From: Stereocaulon alpinum
Lineage: Eukaryota; Ascomycota; Lecanoromycetes; Lecanorales; Stereocaulaceae
DNA length: 64,000 nucleotides
Reading direction: 5' to 3'
NCBI GenBank assembly: GCA_018257865.1
Contig: JAEUBA010000001.1
Location: forward strand, 186,001 to 250,000
The position numbers were made by a program, and so were the translations under genes. Positions 33,137-45,848 of the stretch are shown one piece after another. Positions within the stretch are counted from its first letter, which is position 1; every line of letters starts with the position of its first letter. The notes beneath the pieces are model-generated. The model saw nothing but the letters and a program-made list of their open reading frames with translations, searched no databases and was not told where the DNA came from.

Positions 33137-36100
33137 TAAAATAGGACTAATACCCCCTCCGCTATAAAGCGTCGTATCTTACCCGTTCTTCTAAACTAAG
33201 GCTAAGCTTAGTAAGCTACCTATTAATAAAGAGTACTACCTACTTAATAAGTAGGTACCTACTAATTAAATAATTAGTATATCCTAAAGAAAGCTAGATC
33301 CCTATTTTTTTAAAACCCCTAACTACTTTTACGTTAATACCTATACTTAAAAAACTCTAATAATACGCGTACTACTATACTTATATACTACTTTATAAGA
33401 GTATACGCTAAAGCGTACCCTCTAACTAGCTAGGATTCCTATCTACCTTAAGGAGTTAATCCTTAGTACTTATACCTTCCTCTTCTAACCCTAATAATCC
33501 TCTACTATTAATTAAGAATTCTAAACTAGAAGCCTTAGAGGACTTAAGCTTAAAAGATATCTTTAGGGACGTTAAGGATAAACCCCCTACCGAAAATACT
33601 ATTACTATTCCCCTATTAAGTAATAGGATAGCTAACTAAATACCTATCTTTACCCTAGCTTAGTAAGCTGTTATTACTACTATTATTATAATAGCTTTAG
33701 TAGAATCCTAATCTTAGTAGGCTACCCCTACTCTAACCCTACCTCTAAATAATCCCCGCTAATAAAAATCCCTTACTGCCGACCTCTAGCTGTTAGTAGA
33801 CTACTACCTCTCTAAGCCTATACCTAGCGGGATAGCTATTAAAGTATCGAAAATTAAATACCCCCGATCCTGCTTTAGTAATTATATAGGGGAGGTTAAA
33901 TATAACGCGTAGAAGATAGATATAAAGATCTTTATAAAGGAATACCCTACTAATTTTTAGAATAGAGCTAAGTAAGTCTCTATATACTATAAGTATACTA
34001 TAGGAGAGGCGAAAACCCTAATCCTTTAATATATAAATCTAACCTACGCGTCCCCTATACGTAATACCGCTAATATATTAAAGGTACTAGATTAGCGTTT
34101 TTTTAATTATAACTATATCTAGTCTACTCGCTACGCGTACTATAAGCTTAAGATAGGATTTATAACCTATAACGCCTTTTAAGTTAAGTTTACCTACCTA
34201 GCGACTACTAGAAAAATTAGTACCTAGCGTTAGTTTAAGGATCTATATAAGAAAATCTCTCCCGCCTTAAAGAGAAGCGTCTATATAGAAAAGTATAAGA
34301 TAAACGAGGACTACGGTACCTTAGACGAGTATCTTATAATCTTAGATTAAGAGATATAAAATATTAGGTCTAAGGAAATAATAAATAAGCCTTAGATAGG
34401 GATAGCCTTAGATCCCTATAGTATTCTTAAGATAAGTAGCTAGTAACCCTCCTTACCTACCCCTATCTTAGCTCCCTATATAGATTATTAAGTCTCCTTT
34501 AGGAATACTATTTCTTACCCTTATCCTCCTTCTCTAGTACTAGTAGTACTAGCTTCCCCTAAGACGCCTACTAACTTACTATATAATAACTACGGTAAAA
34601 TTAGCTACTAGGTAAATAACTGCCCCTAGAAGCGTAGCTAATAGGTACTAGAAAAGAAGATCTCTAAGATTATAGTTAGAGAGGAAATAGAGACTAATAA
34701 GCTATTAGAAAACTCCTAGGCTATAGTAGAGTCTCTAGCTATAGTAGGAGTCCTAATTTATAGAAGGACTTATAATTTAACTTTTAGGTCTTTATTAGAG
34801 GCTACTAGTTCTTAGTTAATATAGAGCTAGGATATAATAGATCTTTCGTTAAAACCCTTTTATATATTAATAGTAGAGCTAATATTTTTGGTATAATTAA
34901 AACCTCCCTCGCCTTCGCCCTTTCTAAGTCCTTTAGGATTCGCTTTATTAAGCTTTCTAAGCTAATCGTCCTAACTAGCTATAATAGTTAGAGTAGCTCC
35001 CCTATTATAGTTACTCTACTTCTTATAATAATAATTAATTATTATTATATTAATTTTCTATTCTTAGTTACTAACTTAGGTTATACTAACGTTCTTATTA
35101 GTCGGAAATTCTTAGAGTACTACGATATTAAGTAAGTCTATACTAAAGGGAGGAATAGCCTTAAATAGCCTATTAATATAACTATTTAGTAGTACTTTAA
35201 TAAGAGGGTACTCCTTTTAATAACTCCGCCTAAGAAACTAATTTCCCTAGCGTACTAATAAGATACTAAGCGTTAGGACGCCCTTTTTAAGGTAGATAAG
35301 TATTACTATAGCTAAGCTAGGCTCACCTCTATTAACCCTAAGCTTTTAATAGATAGCTAGATTAATACCTTATTCTAAAGTATACTACCCTCTTCGTAGC
35401 TAGCTTTAGTTTCTCCCCCTTACTTAAAGTTACTTAATTCGCTAGGCGGTAGGCTATTAAGTTTTATATAAGACCTAGAGAAACGCCTTACTAAAATAGA
35501 GGATACCCTCTAAGGGTTAGATATACTAATTATATTAAGTCTAAAGATATTACTAGCTAAGGCTTAACGCCCTAGCTATAGTACTTATAGGGTCGATATT
35601 ACCCTAATTTCTACTATCGCGATATCTTATTTCTACCTTAGTAAGAGGTCTAGGAGACCTCCTAATTCTAATACCTTTATCGCCTTAATATAGGATTTAG
35701 AGCGCGAGATTAACTATAGGGTAGATTAATACTAGGAGCGTCTTTTTCTTAAGCTCGCTATAGTAGATATAAGCCTCTCCCCTTAAGAAGTACTAGAGAT
35801 TAAGTACTAGGCTAATAAAGACCTAGTAAAAGCTAAGCTTCTACTATAATACTAGGAGTTTACCCCCCTCTTTTCGTAAAGAAACTCTAATATACTACTT
35901 AATAGAAGATTAGGTATAAACTATAAAATTAAGCTTACTAGCCTAAATACCTTAACCTTTAAGCCGCTATAAAAGATAACTAATAAGTAACTCTCTAAAG
36001 TTAAACGCTATATTATAGACTACCTCTATAAGGGATTTATTAAGCTATCGAATATACCGTATATAGCTCCGATACTCTTCGCTAGAAAGGAAGATAGTAG

Positions 36101-39049
36101 CTTATACTTCTATATTAATTTCTAAAAGCTTAATAACCTAACTAAGAAGGATCTATACCCGCTCCTATTAATAGATAAGATAATAGCTTAAATCTATAAA
36201 GCTAAGATCTTTACGAAGATTAATATCTAATAGGCGTTCTATAGAGTAAGGATCTACTAAGACTTAGAGGACCTTATTAGTTTCTATAGTTAATATAGTA
36301 TCTTTAAGTATAAGGTAATACTATTTAGGTTAATAAACGCCCTAGCTACCTTCTAGTATTTTATTAATAATATCCTAATAGAATACCTTAACGATTTCTA
36401 CTTAGTATATATAGATAATATCCTAATTTACTCTAAGTCTATCGCAGAGTATAAGATCTATACTAAGAAGGTTATAGCTATCTTATAAGCTAATAGCCTA
36501 TAAACTAATATTAAGAAGAGCGAGTTTAATATTATAAAGACTAAGTTCCTCAGCTTTATCGTTAGAGTAAACGGTATTAAGGTAAATTTAAAGAAGGTCG
36601 CTATTATTAAGACCTAGTAGTATATAAGTAATATATAAGGTATCTAAAGCTACTTAGGCTTCTATAACTTCTACTAAAGGTTTATCTAAGGATATAGTAG
36701 GATTACTACTCCGCTCGTCTGCCTAATAGCTAAGGATATACCTTTCTACTTTAATAATACCTATCGCTATACTTAGGACTCCCTCTACTAAGTACTCCTC
36801 TCTACCCCTATCCTTAAGTATTATAATCCTTATAAGGAAACCCGCCTTAAGACGGATTCCTTAGATAGGGTAGTTACTAGTATCTTATCGTAGAAATATA
36901 AGGATAGCCTCTTCTACCTAGTAGGATACTTCTTAAAGATAATAGGGGATATAAAGCTAAATTACCTAATCTATAATAAGGAGCTACTCGCGATTTTCCG
37001 CTCCTTCTAGTAGTATAAGCCGGAGCTTTTTAGAGCTTAGAAGTTAGTATATCTATACTAATTATAAAGTATTAGAATACTTTATAACTACTAAAGACCT
37101 TACAGCCTACTAAGCTCGCTAGGCTAAGTTCTTTACTAACTTCTACTTTATAATTATATACCGCACTAGCGTTACGAATACTATAGTAGATATACTATCT
37201 TATAGGGAGTAAGATATTACGCCCTTAAAAGCCTATAAACGCGTAATCCGGAGCTAGTAACTCCTCCTAAGTAAGAAGGTAGACCCTTAAATATTAGAAA
37301 AAGTTATAGTTACCTCCCTTACCGCCTATCTAGACTACGACTTAGTCTAAGCTATAGAAAAGGTTAAGCTATTACCTATAGCTACGCTAATAGACCCTAA
37401 AGAGCTAGAAGAGTACTTAGAAGGCGAAGCGCCTAATCCCGCCTTAGTAACCGTATATAATATTAAGGGCTATAATATTATCGACTAGGTAATCAGCGCT
37501 AATAAGAACTCGCTAAAGCTAAAACCCCTATAGGAGTAAGCCTATAATAACTACCTTAACTATAACCTAAACTATAGTAAGCTATACTTTTAAGGTAGAC
37601 TTAAGGTACTAATAAAGCTACTAAAGCTACGGATATCTTTAATCTACTATATTTACGCCCAGCCAGCTATCGCGTATATAGGGATTAGTAAGGTTAAGAT
37701 AATCCTATCTAAATAGTACTACTAGAGGAATATTAGAAATAATATAGTATAGTATATTACTAATTATAGCTATACCTATATAAAGGTTTATAGGGGTAAG
37801 ACTCTAGGCTTCCTAAAGCCCCTAAAGATTCTAGCCCGTCTATATTAGTACTTAACTATAGACTTTACTAAGCTACTGCTAGACGAGGCTAGCTACAACT
37901 TTACTTTTATAGTTATAGACTAACTATTAAAGAAATCTCTCTTAATACTATACTATAAAACTATTACAGCTAAAGGGATAGCTGAGTTATTCCTAACTTA
38001 CTAAACCTACTACTAAGGTATACCCGACTCTATTATATTAAATTAAGGGGTATAGTTTATATTAACTTTCTAGAAGGAGTACTACTGTATCCTAAGTACT
38101 AAGGTAAAGCTAATAATATCCTATAATCTAAATATTAACGGCTAAACGGAGATTATAAACTAGTATATAAAGTAGCGCCTCCGGCCTTTCTATATATACT
38201 ATTAGGATAACTAGAGTTAGATACTACTAATTATAGATCTAGCCTAGTTAACGTTACCCTATAAATCTCTAGGTATTATACCTTTCTAGCTACTAAATAG
38301 ATATAAGCTATATACTTCCTAAGACCTCTATAATCCTAACCCTCCTACTACCGCCTTAGAAAAGCTAAATCGCGGAGATACTATATAAGTCGCCTCCTAA
38401 ATAGAAAATGCTATACGATTTGTATACTCCTCCTTATAGTTATAGTAGGATAAGATAAGACGAATAGCTAACCGTAAGTATTATAAGGTAGACTAGGATA
38501 TTAGAGATCTAGTGCTAGTAGATACTTAGAACTAGAAAATAGATTAGCCCTCCTATAAGCTCTCTAATAGCTAGTACGGTCTAGTTAAGGTCTTAGAAAA
38601 GATTAGCGAAAGCTGGAAAGTAGAACTCCTATAGGACTAGATAATCTAGCTAGTATTCTACTCCTACTCCCTCTATAAGTATCCTGATAATCCCCTACTA
38701 GGATAGTAACGCCCTAACCTAGCCCTAATATAACTTCTACTAGAGTAAGACGAGTAGGAATTAGAGGAGATACTAAGCTCTAAGCTAGTTAACTCTACCT
38801 TAAAGTATTAGATTAAGTAGAGAGGTACTAATAAAGACTTAGAATAGTATCCCTGCTCTAATATAATAATAGCGCCTTATATATTAAGGGCCTTCTACCT
38901 ACGGTACCCTAATATAAAGGGCTTTCTATAAGTACTCCCTGCCTAGCTGAAGGCCTATAATAATAGAATTAACGACTATACCTACCTTAATAATAATCGC
39001 CTAATAACTATAACTACGCGGACGCAGTTTTTTAGAGGGGGGGAGGTAG

Positions 39050-39322
39050 TATTATAATCCTAATCTAGAGGCCCTACTACTAGTATAGAGGTAGCGTATT
39101 AGTATAGAGATAGCTTAGTATACTAGTTAATATAGTTCTTAGATAGGGACTAGTAGCGAGCTAGCCCTAGGGGTATTTAGGCTTATAAGCTTATTAGCTC
39201 TTTCCTTTCTTCTTCGTCCTATTTTCTAGATATTAAGCGTAGCCTATTAGCTAAATCCTAATATAAGGTAGTTTTCTTTAAAGCTGCCTTCTCCTGCGAT
39301 CACCTCTAGGCGAGCCGTAATA
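39050..39322 (+). repeat. gypsy element 3' LTR
   Basis: 273 bp, starting TATTATA (decayed TGTTACG) and ending CCGTAATA. Followed by TATAG. Most differences from the 5' LTR are transitions, plus a small length difference. Confidence 0.85.
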
Positions 39323-39552
39323 TATAGAGCCTAGTTAATAGTATCCTAGCGTTAGAAGCGGTAGCTAAGAATATATTTAGCTTATAGTTAAAGGAGTTAC
39401 TTCTTCTATTATACTTTATCTCTTCTATATAGAGCTTAGTTAACGTAGTAAGCTCTTAGGAAAGGCCTTACTCCTAGTAATTAGCGATAGCGTTATAGAT
39501 CTTAACGCTATTAATTAGGATAGTCCTAGTTAGTATTTCGATTTTAAATAAG

Positions 39553-39710
39553 GTAGGCGTGCTAGGTATATTAGAGTTACCTAAGGTAGGCGTACTAGGT
39601 ATATTAGAGTTACCTAAGGTAGGCGTACTAGGCGTGTTAAAATTATTTCCTAAGGTAGCTGTACTAGGCGTGTTAGAGTTACTAGGCGTATTAGAGCTAC
39701 TAGTAGAGTT
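39553..39710 (-). repeat. 33-36 bp tandem repeat in copia gag
   Basis: Four imperfect units begin at 39553, 39586, 39619 and 39655 (33, 33, 36 bp and partial). Read on the element's coding strand they encode an 11-12 residue Thr/Pro/Asn/Ser-rich repeat (TPTLGNSNIPS-like). The frame stays open because few CpA sites fall in it, which explains the spurious 64-codon plus-strand frame here. Confidence 0.7.
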
Positions 39711-40197
39711 AGCGTTAGACTTCTTTACTAGCTTTAGTACGTTTATAGGCTAATTAGACTATAGTTAGACTACTAGCCTTACTATATACTTATAGACGTA
39801 AGTTCCGTCCTTAGGTATAAAGACGCTATAGTTAAAAAGTAGCTCCCTAAGGCTTTATAGTAATACCTTATCTACCTTATTAAATAAAGCTTCGTCCTAA
39901 TTGCTAAAGTCTTTAAGGAAATTTATCTATAGATTATAGCCTTCTTCCTTATAATTTTAGTAGGAAGTTATTATTTAGGTAATAAATATTCCTAGGGTAG
40001 TACTTAATAACTTTTTAGGGTCCTTAAGGATAATTCCTATTAGTATTATTATCCCCTTATACTCCTCTTCTACTAGTTGCGTTATTATAAGGTTAGGCGT
40101 TATAGTTAAGGCTTAGTAGTAGTATAGGTAAGGTTTTAGTATTATAGTTAAAATTTTCTTTCTATACCTTGCTAATCTAAGGTCGATAACTAATTAG

Positions 40198-40401
40198 TGT
40201 CGGTAGAACCTAGCTGCTAGGTTATACTGATTAGTAGGTACTTAATCCCCTATTACCTGCCCCAGACAACCTGATTAGCAGGGTGTCTATTAGGCTTGGT
40301 AAACTGGGGATTGATTAAATCTAGCTAGCTAAGCTATGGTGTTTTATCTAGGAGTTGGCGCCAAGCCGCTAGTTGCGGAGCGGAGCGACGTTATTCCGAC
40401 A
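40198..40401 (-). repeat. copia element LTR (5' LTR in element orientation)
   Basis: 204 bp with intact TGTCGG and CCGACA ends and better preserved CpA/TpG sites than its partner at 28540-28743. Followed by the ACAAC duplication. Confidence 0.9.
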
Positions 40402-41170
40402 ACAACTATCCCTAGCACCTGTAGCGTTGCGCACCACTCAGTGCCTGCTTCTTGGAATAAAGAGTTGAGCTCAGCCAGAACATGGTGGCCCCCAAAAAAG
40501 CTGAGATCGATTGCAAAGGGTATGATTGAGATTGTTCTTGTGTTCTTCAAATCGATGCTCATGTACATACGCTCTGAAATAGTCGGCTACAAGCCACCAT
40601 AAATACTAAAATGGTGTACCTACTACGTGCGAAAAGAGTTGATGAGCTGGGAAGCACATAGGCCTACTCACTCTGAGTGCTCTTGCAGGTAGTTCTCGGT
40701 CACTGTTCTGACTCTACTCAACTCTGTCCGCCTTACGACCGACTTGCCCTGTCTCCGCCATCCGTCCCATTGATCTCGGGTGCCACCTTCTCAGCATCGG
40801 TAGACAGGGGTTTCGAGGTCTTAAAGAGCGACTTGAGTGATCTTTTCGATGTTATCGGATGCGGGCATGCACGTCGTAACAGTGAGAACGCATCCGACCC
40901 TCGTTTTCGGCAAAGTACATGAAATGTGATCTCGCAGAGCTCCAATCAAGTCGTTTTCCCCAGCCCAACACCAACGTACGAATCGAGAGGATTAGCAAGC
41001 ATGACTAGAAGGAAGCAGGTAGGCGCTGCAGATGTGGCACGACAAGTGTGTACGCCCTGGATGACTGGCTACATTTACATCTCACGTTCAAATCGCTAGC
41101 GCAGATCAGGACTCGTGGTGTCTTTCTCCATATCATCCTAAGCGTGTCTCTAGTGATCAAGGCATTTACA
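40402..41170. other. host sequence right of the repeat island, no gene proven
   Basis: A minus-strand frame of about 55 codons from ATG 40568 (MYMSIDLKN) has coding-like composition and runs straight into the copia insertion at 40402. It may be a host exon cut by the transposon. Further right only short frames are seen, and the last part should be the promoter of the sulfotransferase-like gene. Confidence 0.4.
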
Positions 41171-42098
41171 ATGGCGACCAAGCCCAGCTCCCGCGAGCGA
41201 TTCCCCGAGCTCTACGCTCCGCCATCAACTCATACGGACCCGCATAAAAGAACCCACAAGGTCCCTATGCGTGTACTATGTCTTGGCTTGTGTAGGACTG
41301 GAACTGCGTCCCTGTGGACTGCCGTCAAGAAACTAGTATATGTAGACTGCTACCATATGCTCAGCATAATAGAAAATCCACCGGACGCAGACATGTGGAC
41401 AGAGGCATTGAATGCAAAATACCATGGAAAAGGAAAACCATTCGAAAAGGAAGATTGGGATCGACTTTTGGGAGACTGTCAGGTCAGTCTCGCTCGCTTC
41501 TACCCCTTTCCCAGGGCATAATCGTAGTTGTGCTGACCTATTATCCCTGCTGCCTCAGTCCGTCTCTGATGTACCATGTATAACCTTCTCCGAAGAGTTG
41601 ATCTCTGCCTACCCGGATGCCAAAGTCATATGGACCATACGTGATGTGGACAGCTGGTACAATAGCATGATGAAGACAGTTGTCCCCCTCCAGCAACCGG
41701 GACATATGCTCGATTACATCGGACCATTTGATAGCGTTCTTTTGAGACGCTGGAATGCCATGAGGCACGCATGGTGGAATGGGTGGCTGGAGGGCAAAGA
41801 CTTCGATGAGATTGGGAAACAAAAGTTCCAAGTGCAGTATGAGACAGTACGAAGGTTGGTACCGAAGGAAAGGTTGCTAGAATATCAAGTCGGCGAAGGA
41901 TGGGAAAGACTCTGCGAGTTCTTGGAGGTGCCTGTGCTAGATTACGACTTTCCTAATACTAATGAGCAAGAAACCTTTCGAGATCGAATCCATGTAGCGA
42001 TTGGCTTGGCAATGCAGCGGGTCATGATGAAAGTATTGCCGGTGCTAGGAGGGGTCGTCGCTGTGGGTGTAGCTGCTTGGTTGTATCATATAAAATAG
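41171..42098 (+). CDS. P-loop sulfotransferase-family protein (Sulfotransfer_4 type)
   Basis: Two exons, 41171-41482 and 41559-42098, with a 76-bp phase-0 intron, give 283 residues. The P-loop-like motif LGLCRTGTASLWTAVKKL (about residues 38-55) binds the 5'-phosphosulfate part of PAPS in sulfotransferases. Further on come FSEELISAYPDAKVIWTIRDVDSWYNSM, containing the Arg and Ser of the 3'-phosphate site, and a single hydrophobic helix at the very C-terminus (VLPVLGGVVAVGVAAWLYHI). This matches the fungal proteins annotated as P-loop NTPases or NAD-dependent epimerase-like proteins of PF17784, whose substrates are unknown. The C-terminal helix suggests membrane attachment. It is the first intact gene to the right of the repeat island. 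Confidence 0.88.
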
Positions 42099-43186
42099 GA
42101 TGTTCACCACACAATATGGGGCTACCAGATCTTTTTATCGCCGCTGTTGTCACTCTTGCGTAGCTAATTCTGGTGAACCAGCTGCCCGACCCTCAAGTGT
42201 ATGCTGCAATTTCACATTCTGCTCTCCGCCCAGGACGACTCGGATCATGCTGGTGATAGATGAAACTCAAAGAAACTCATCGCCCGAACACCCTCAGTGT
42301 CAGTACAACACTCTGGGCTAGGGCAATCTTTACAGCCATGTAGTATCGCAACCAGCAACATTGACGTCTCTCTTTAAATTATGAGCGTGTAACAACATAT
42401 AGGAAGAGCATCTCACACAGCCAAACATTGATACTCAAAGCTCTTATCGCGGAGTTGTGGTGCAGGTTTTTTGGCGCAATCTGAACGATTCTGTTGACCC
42501 CGAGGGCCCAAATGGTCGCACCCCGGAGACCCCCTAAGATGTCACGCGCCTGGGCCCCTCTTTGCCTAGAGTTGGTCGCCTAGGAGACAGGTTATTGCCC
42601 TAAAGCTTACTGCTCTAGTCAACTTCGGGGTGTATTTGGCGCCCGGGAGGAGCCGCTTTAGGGCATGCGGAGAACTTGGGATCGATTCATCTACTGTAGA
42701 ACTAGCTTCTGTTTACTTCTTGGCACGAATCTATTCTCGGCTGCAGCGTCATCACTGCGCCTTGCAAAAATGTCAGCACGCATCTTTCCTATAGCTTTTA
42801 CCTTCTGTAATTTCATGCTACGACACATTCAAGTACAATGCGATCATGCTTGACCGAGATGACCTGGGTTTTTTAGGCGAATGTGGAGCTCTTATCTTGC
42901 CAGCCACCCCAGCCACGAGTCCACTACCCGCCATCAATGCACCATACACCCGCAACATCTGCGATCTGCTATCACGTTCAACGACGTTGTCTCAAGCCTT
43001 TAAATTATTTCCGACTACAGACTTCATTTGGACCTACAGATTATTGAGGTTCTCATGACATAAGGCTGATGGTTGCTTGTAGCAAATTCCACCTTGACCA
43101 CCCATCTTGGGTGCCATTCCGCCAGCTCGACTCGTAACTACTGGATAGGACTCTCTGAGCAGCTTGGTCCTCGATAGTTCCCTATC
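42099..43186. other. intergenic with a GC-rich patch
   Basis: About 1.1 kb without a convincing gene. A GC-rich, palindrome-containing patch at 42480-42670 includes the inverted pair GCCCTAAAG / CTTTAGGGC (about 42597 and 42656). Short frames at 42665-42853 and 42846-43058 are not supported. The right end should be the C2-gene promoter. Confidence 0.45.
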
Positions 43187-45848
43187 ATGGCGACCAAGGT
43201 AACGATGGCAGCCCTTGGCGGAGCACATACAGCAGGCATATATGCTGACATGACGGTGGATGGACCGGAAATTGGTACATTGGTTGTCGTTATGGATAGA
43301 GCAAAGAATCTTCCAAATAGAAAGAGTATGGGCAAGCAGGATCCATACTGTGCGGCAAGGCTGGGGAAGGAAGCCAAGAAGACTGAGACAGACAAACGTG
43401 GAGGGCAAACCCCGAAATGGTAACGCAAGATGTCTCATCCTTCCTTAGACCATACTAACCGGTTTCAGGGACCAAGAATTACGCTTTACCGTCCACGATT
43501 CACCAGATTACTACCAGCTAAAAGTCTCCATTTTCAACGATGACAAGAAGACCGAGCTCATCGGAGAGACGTGGGTATCCCTCGATCAGATAATCATACC
43601 TGGTGGAGGCCAAAATGATCTATGGCATAATCTCAATTGCAAAGGCAGATCCGCTGGTCAAATTAGAATTGAGCTCACTTACTACGACACTCGACCGAGG
43701 GATGGTAAGCCTGAGGAAAGACGTCAATCTGCACCGGTCAGCAGCGCGATGGAGCAAGGCATCAGCGGCATCAGTGGGCCCAGGCAGCTCAAGCAAGTCA
43801 AGCGGAGACCCTTGCCGGCTGACCCGACCAGTTCTACTCACTCCTCTCCTCTACCCAACGTTCCCCAACGGCCAGTTACCCAGCAGCGCTATGTTGAGTC
43901 ACCAGACGATTATAGCTTTGAGACCACCCCACCTCAAGCTAGGCGGCACCAGCACCCACAGGATAGCCAACAGCATATTCCACCTGTGACCAACAACCTT
44001 CCACATCCGGAACCCTACAATGGTAATGCGGCTATTGCCCTCGCTTCTAATGAGGTATCACCAAATCAATTCGCCATCTACGAGTCTAGCAGTCAGAGCA
44101 GATACCAACGGGAAAGTAGCGTTAAGTCTAACCAAAGCCCTCAGAACCGACAAGCCTACGATACGCCCTCGAGCTATGATGGCGAGTACGATAATCGGTG
44201 GCCATCAAGGCTACCTATACAACCAGTTCAGATGTCCGACGGCATTATACATTCTCATTCACTACCTGCTATCATAGACGCTAGGCCACGCCAGAATGCC
44301 CCTCTCGCTCAGCAATACTCTCCATCATCTCCACCAAACATTCAGAATTTCGGTGAGAGTTCTACATATCAGTACTCAAGGAACGATGGGTTCGGTTCGT
44401 GGCCGAATGCAGACGGTAATGCCGTAGTTGATGATACAGCGCCGCCACCACCACCAGCACACCGACATAGCGGCTCGAGGCCCTCTTCGTACTCGAACGC
44501 TGCCGTTACTGCTCCCCCACCACTTAACACTCGAATTGGGCGAGGTAATGTTGGTGGCAGTCCTCTCTCCCAGGTTCATAGCAACGTTTCGATTCCGGGG
44601 TACCAGTCGACGTCACAAATCAATTCACAGCCGCAACCCGATTCTGTTCATCCGGTCTCCTCTCGTACGCCATACAGCGAGTCAGGTAACCCCCAGTCAC
44701 ACTCTCCAGTGAGAGATTTCGGGCCAATGCCACCCAGTCTGGTGCCAGGATACGAACCCGGCATCGCCAAGGAGGAATCGGAGAGACTGATGCACGAGAG
44801 TCGTATGAATACACGACAGCAGTATGCCGATCCACCATCGCTGCAACACATGCAGGAAGGATCACTAGTCAACCAAACAATATCACAGCCATTGCCGCAA
44901 ATTCATCAAGCCCCAGGGCCAGGAACTTTCGTGCAAACAAGACCACAGCCAACATCTCGCAACATAGGAAACGTTCAAGACAGGCGAGCACATCGAACCT
45001 CTGCGCCAATCATCAACCCGCGCACAGTGAGCCCGGATCCTCGGACACCAATTCGCAAGTCTCTGAGTCCACAACCAGGCTCTGCGCCCGCTGAGAGAAG
45101 GCAATCGGGCATTCCATTCTCTCCAGATTCGTTCGATGCTTTCAATCCATCCCTTAGTAGTGACGCCAATAGCATCAATCCGACTGGGCCAGGCTACAAC
45201 ACGCCTGAGCAAGCTAAAGAAGCTTACCATGAGCATGAGCGACAAAAGAAGCTAGGTGATGGGCCTATAATTGGCAGCGACGGTCGCATCATCGATCCAT
45301 CCGATCACCTACCTACGGACACATGGGCACCGGAGCCAGAGCAGAAGAAGCCTAAAAAGGGCCCGGAAGTCACAATTAGGTTCAGGCAGACTCCTCGAGG
45401 CGCTCAGCCCTTACCATCTGCAACACGTCCGTCACTCAGCGAAGTTCGTCCGCACTCAATTTCCACTCCAGCATACGCTCATAGTGCAGATAACGGCTCT
45501 CCAAGCTCAGGACGTCGCAACGGTCTGCAAAAGAAGAATCGAGGCGCAATGGCCCAGCCAGCTTCAAGTCCGGTTGTGCCAACATTGAATACTACGCCTC
45601 GCAGCTCACCACTAAGACCAGTAGCTTCTGACTACCCATTGCGCGAGCATGAGAACTTTGGCGGCTATGGAAGTAGTCACACACTCGCAAGAGGATCACC
45701 TGGAAACATTCCACCTCCCGTTCCAGAAAAAGTCCCAATCAATGCTGCACAAGAAGATTGGAACACTTTGAGCGAGGAAATGAGGAGGCTAGACATCGGC
45801 GTTGGTGGAGGAGAGAGAAGGAACAGGAGGAGCAGATACGGGCTTTGA
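43187..45848 (+). CDS. C2-domain protein, Inn1/Fic1-like cytokinesis factor
   Basis: Two exons, 43187-43419 and 43469-45848, with a 49-bp intron carrying a perfect ACTAAC branch site, give 870 residues. The N-terminal C2 domain (about residues 25-150) has GTLVVVMDRAKNLPNRKSMGKQDPYC, DQELRFTVHDSPDYYQLKVSIFND and LIGETWVSLDQI. The rest is a long, disordered tail rich in Pro, Ser, Gln and Asn with several PxxP and PPPP stretches, the kind of tail SH3 domains bind. This layout is that of yeast Inn1 and fission yeast Fic1, which link the actomyosin ring to primary septum formation at the division site. Orthology is inferred from architecture, not proven. Confidence 0.8.

Larger units (their letters stand above)
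32874..39322 (+). mobile_element. nested Ty3/gypsy chromovirus, RIP-degraded
   Basis: 6.45 kb, flanked by TATAG at 32869-32873 and 39323-39327. LTRs are 32874-33136 and 39050-39322. Coding order on the plus strand is gag (near 33880-34700), reverse transcriptase (FARKED-like block near 36080-36110 and a YIDNILIYS block near 36405-36435), RNase H, integrase (near 37840-38350, with a TE-IN-YI block after the core), and a C-terminal chromodomain (near 38755-38880: ELEEILSSKLVNSTLKY, then IK-RGTNKDLE-YP). That order and the chromodomain identify a chromovirus. A G-rich polypurine tract (about 39034-39048) directly precedes the 3' LTR. TAG and TAA stand at conserved Trp and Gln sites throughout. 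It inserted into the copia element, so it is the younger of the two. Confidence 0.9.
28540..40401 (-). mobile_element. Ty1/copia-type LTR retrotransposon, RIP-degraded, carrying a nested element
   Basis: The LTRs (28540-28743 and 40198-40401, 204 bp each) begin TGTCGG and end CCGACA. Flanking duplications are ATAAC (28535-28539) and ACAAC (40402-40406), differing by one C/T. Coding is on the minus strand, running from 40.2 kb down to 28.8 kb, with the insertion at 32874-39322 inside gag. Recognisable remnants in the copia order are a gag zinc knuckle (CFIC-like, near 32250-32285), a protease (IDT-A near 31880), an integrase (HH-CC region near 31400-31500 and core at 31000-31350), a reverse transcriptase (PLYGV-like, near 29930-29975) and an RNase H tail near 28850-29100. 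Every frame is full of TAA/TAG, mostly at expected Trp and Gln codons, and CpA/TpG are scarce. It is certainly inactive. Confidence 0.9.

Noticed and set aside
32874..39322. reading the whole 28.5-40.4 kb block as one very large LTR element
   Set aside because: A second LTR pair with its own TATAG duplications and opposite coding direction shows a nested gypsy element inside a copia element.
39559..39753. 64-codon plus-strand frame rich in Leu, Val and Gly repeats
   Set aside because: It is the antisense of the tandem repeat in the copia gag region, not a gene.
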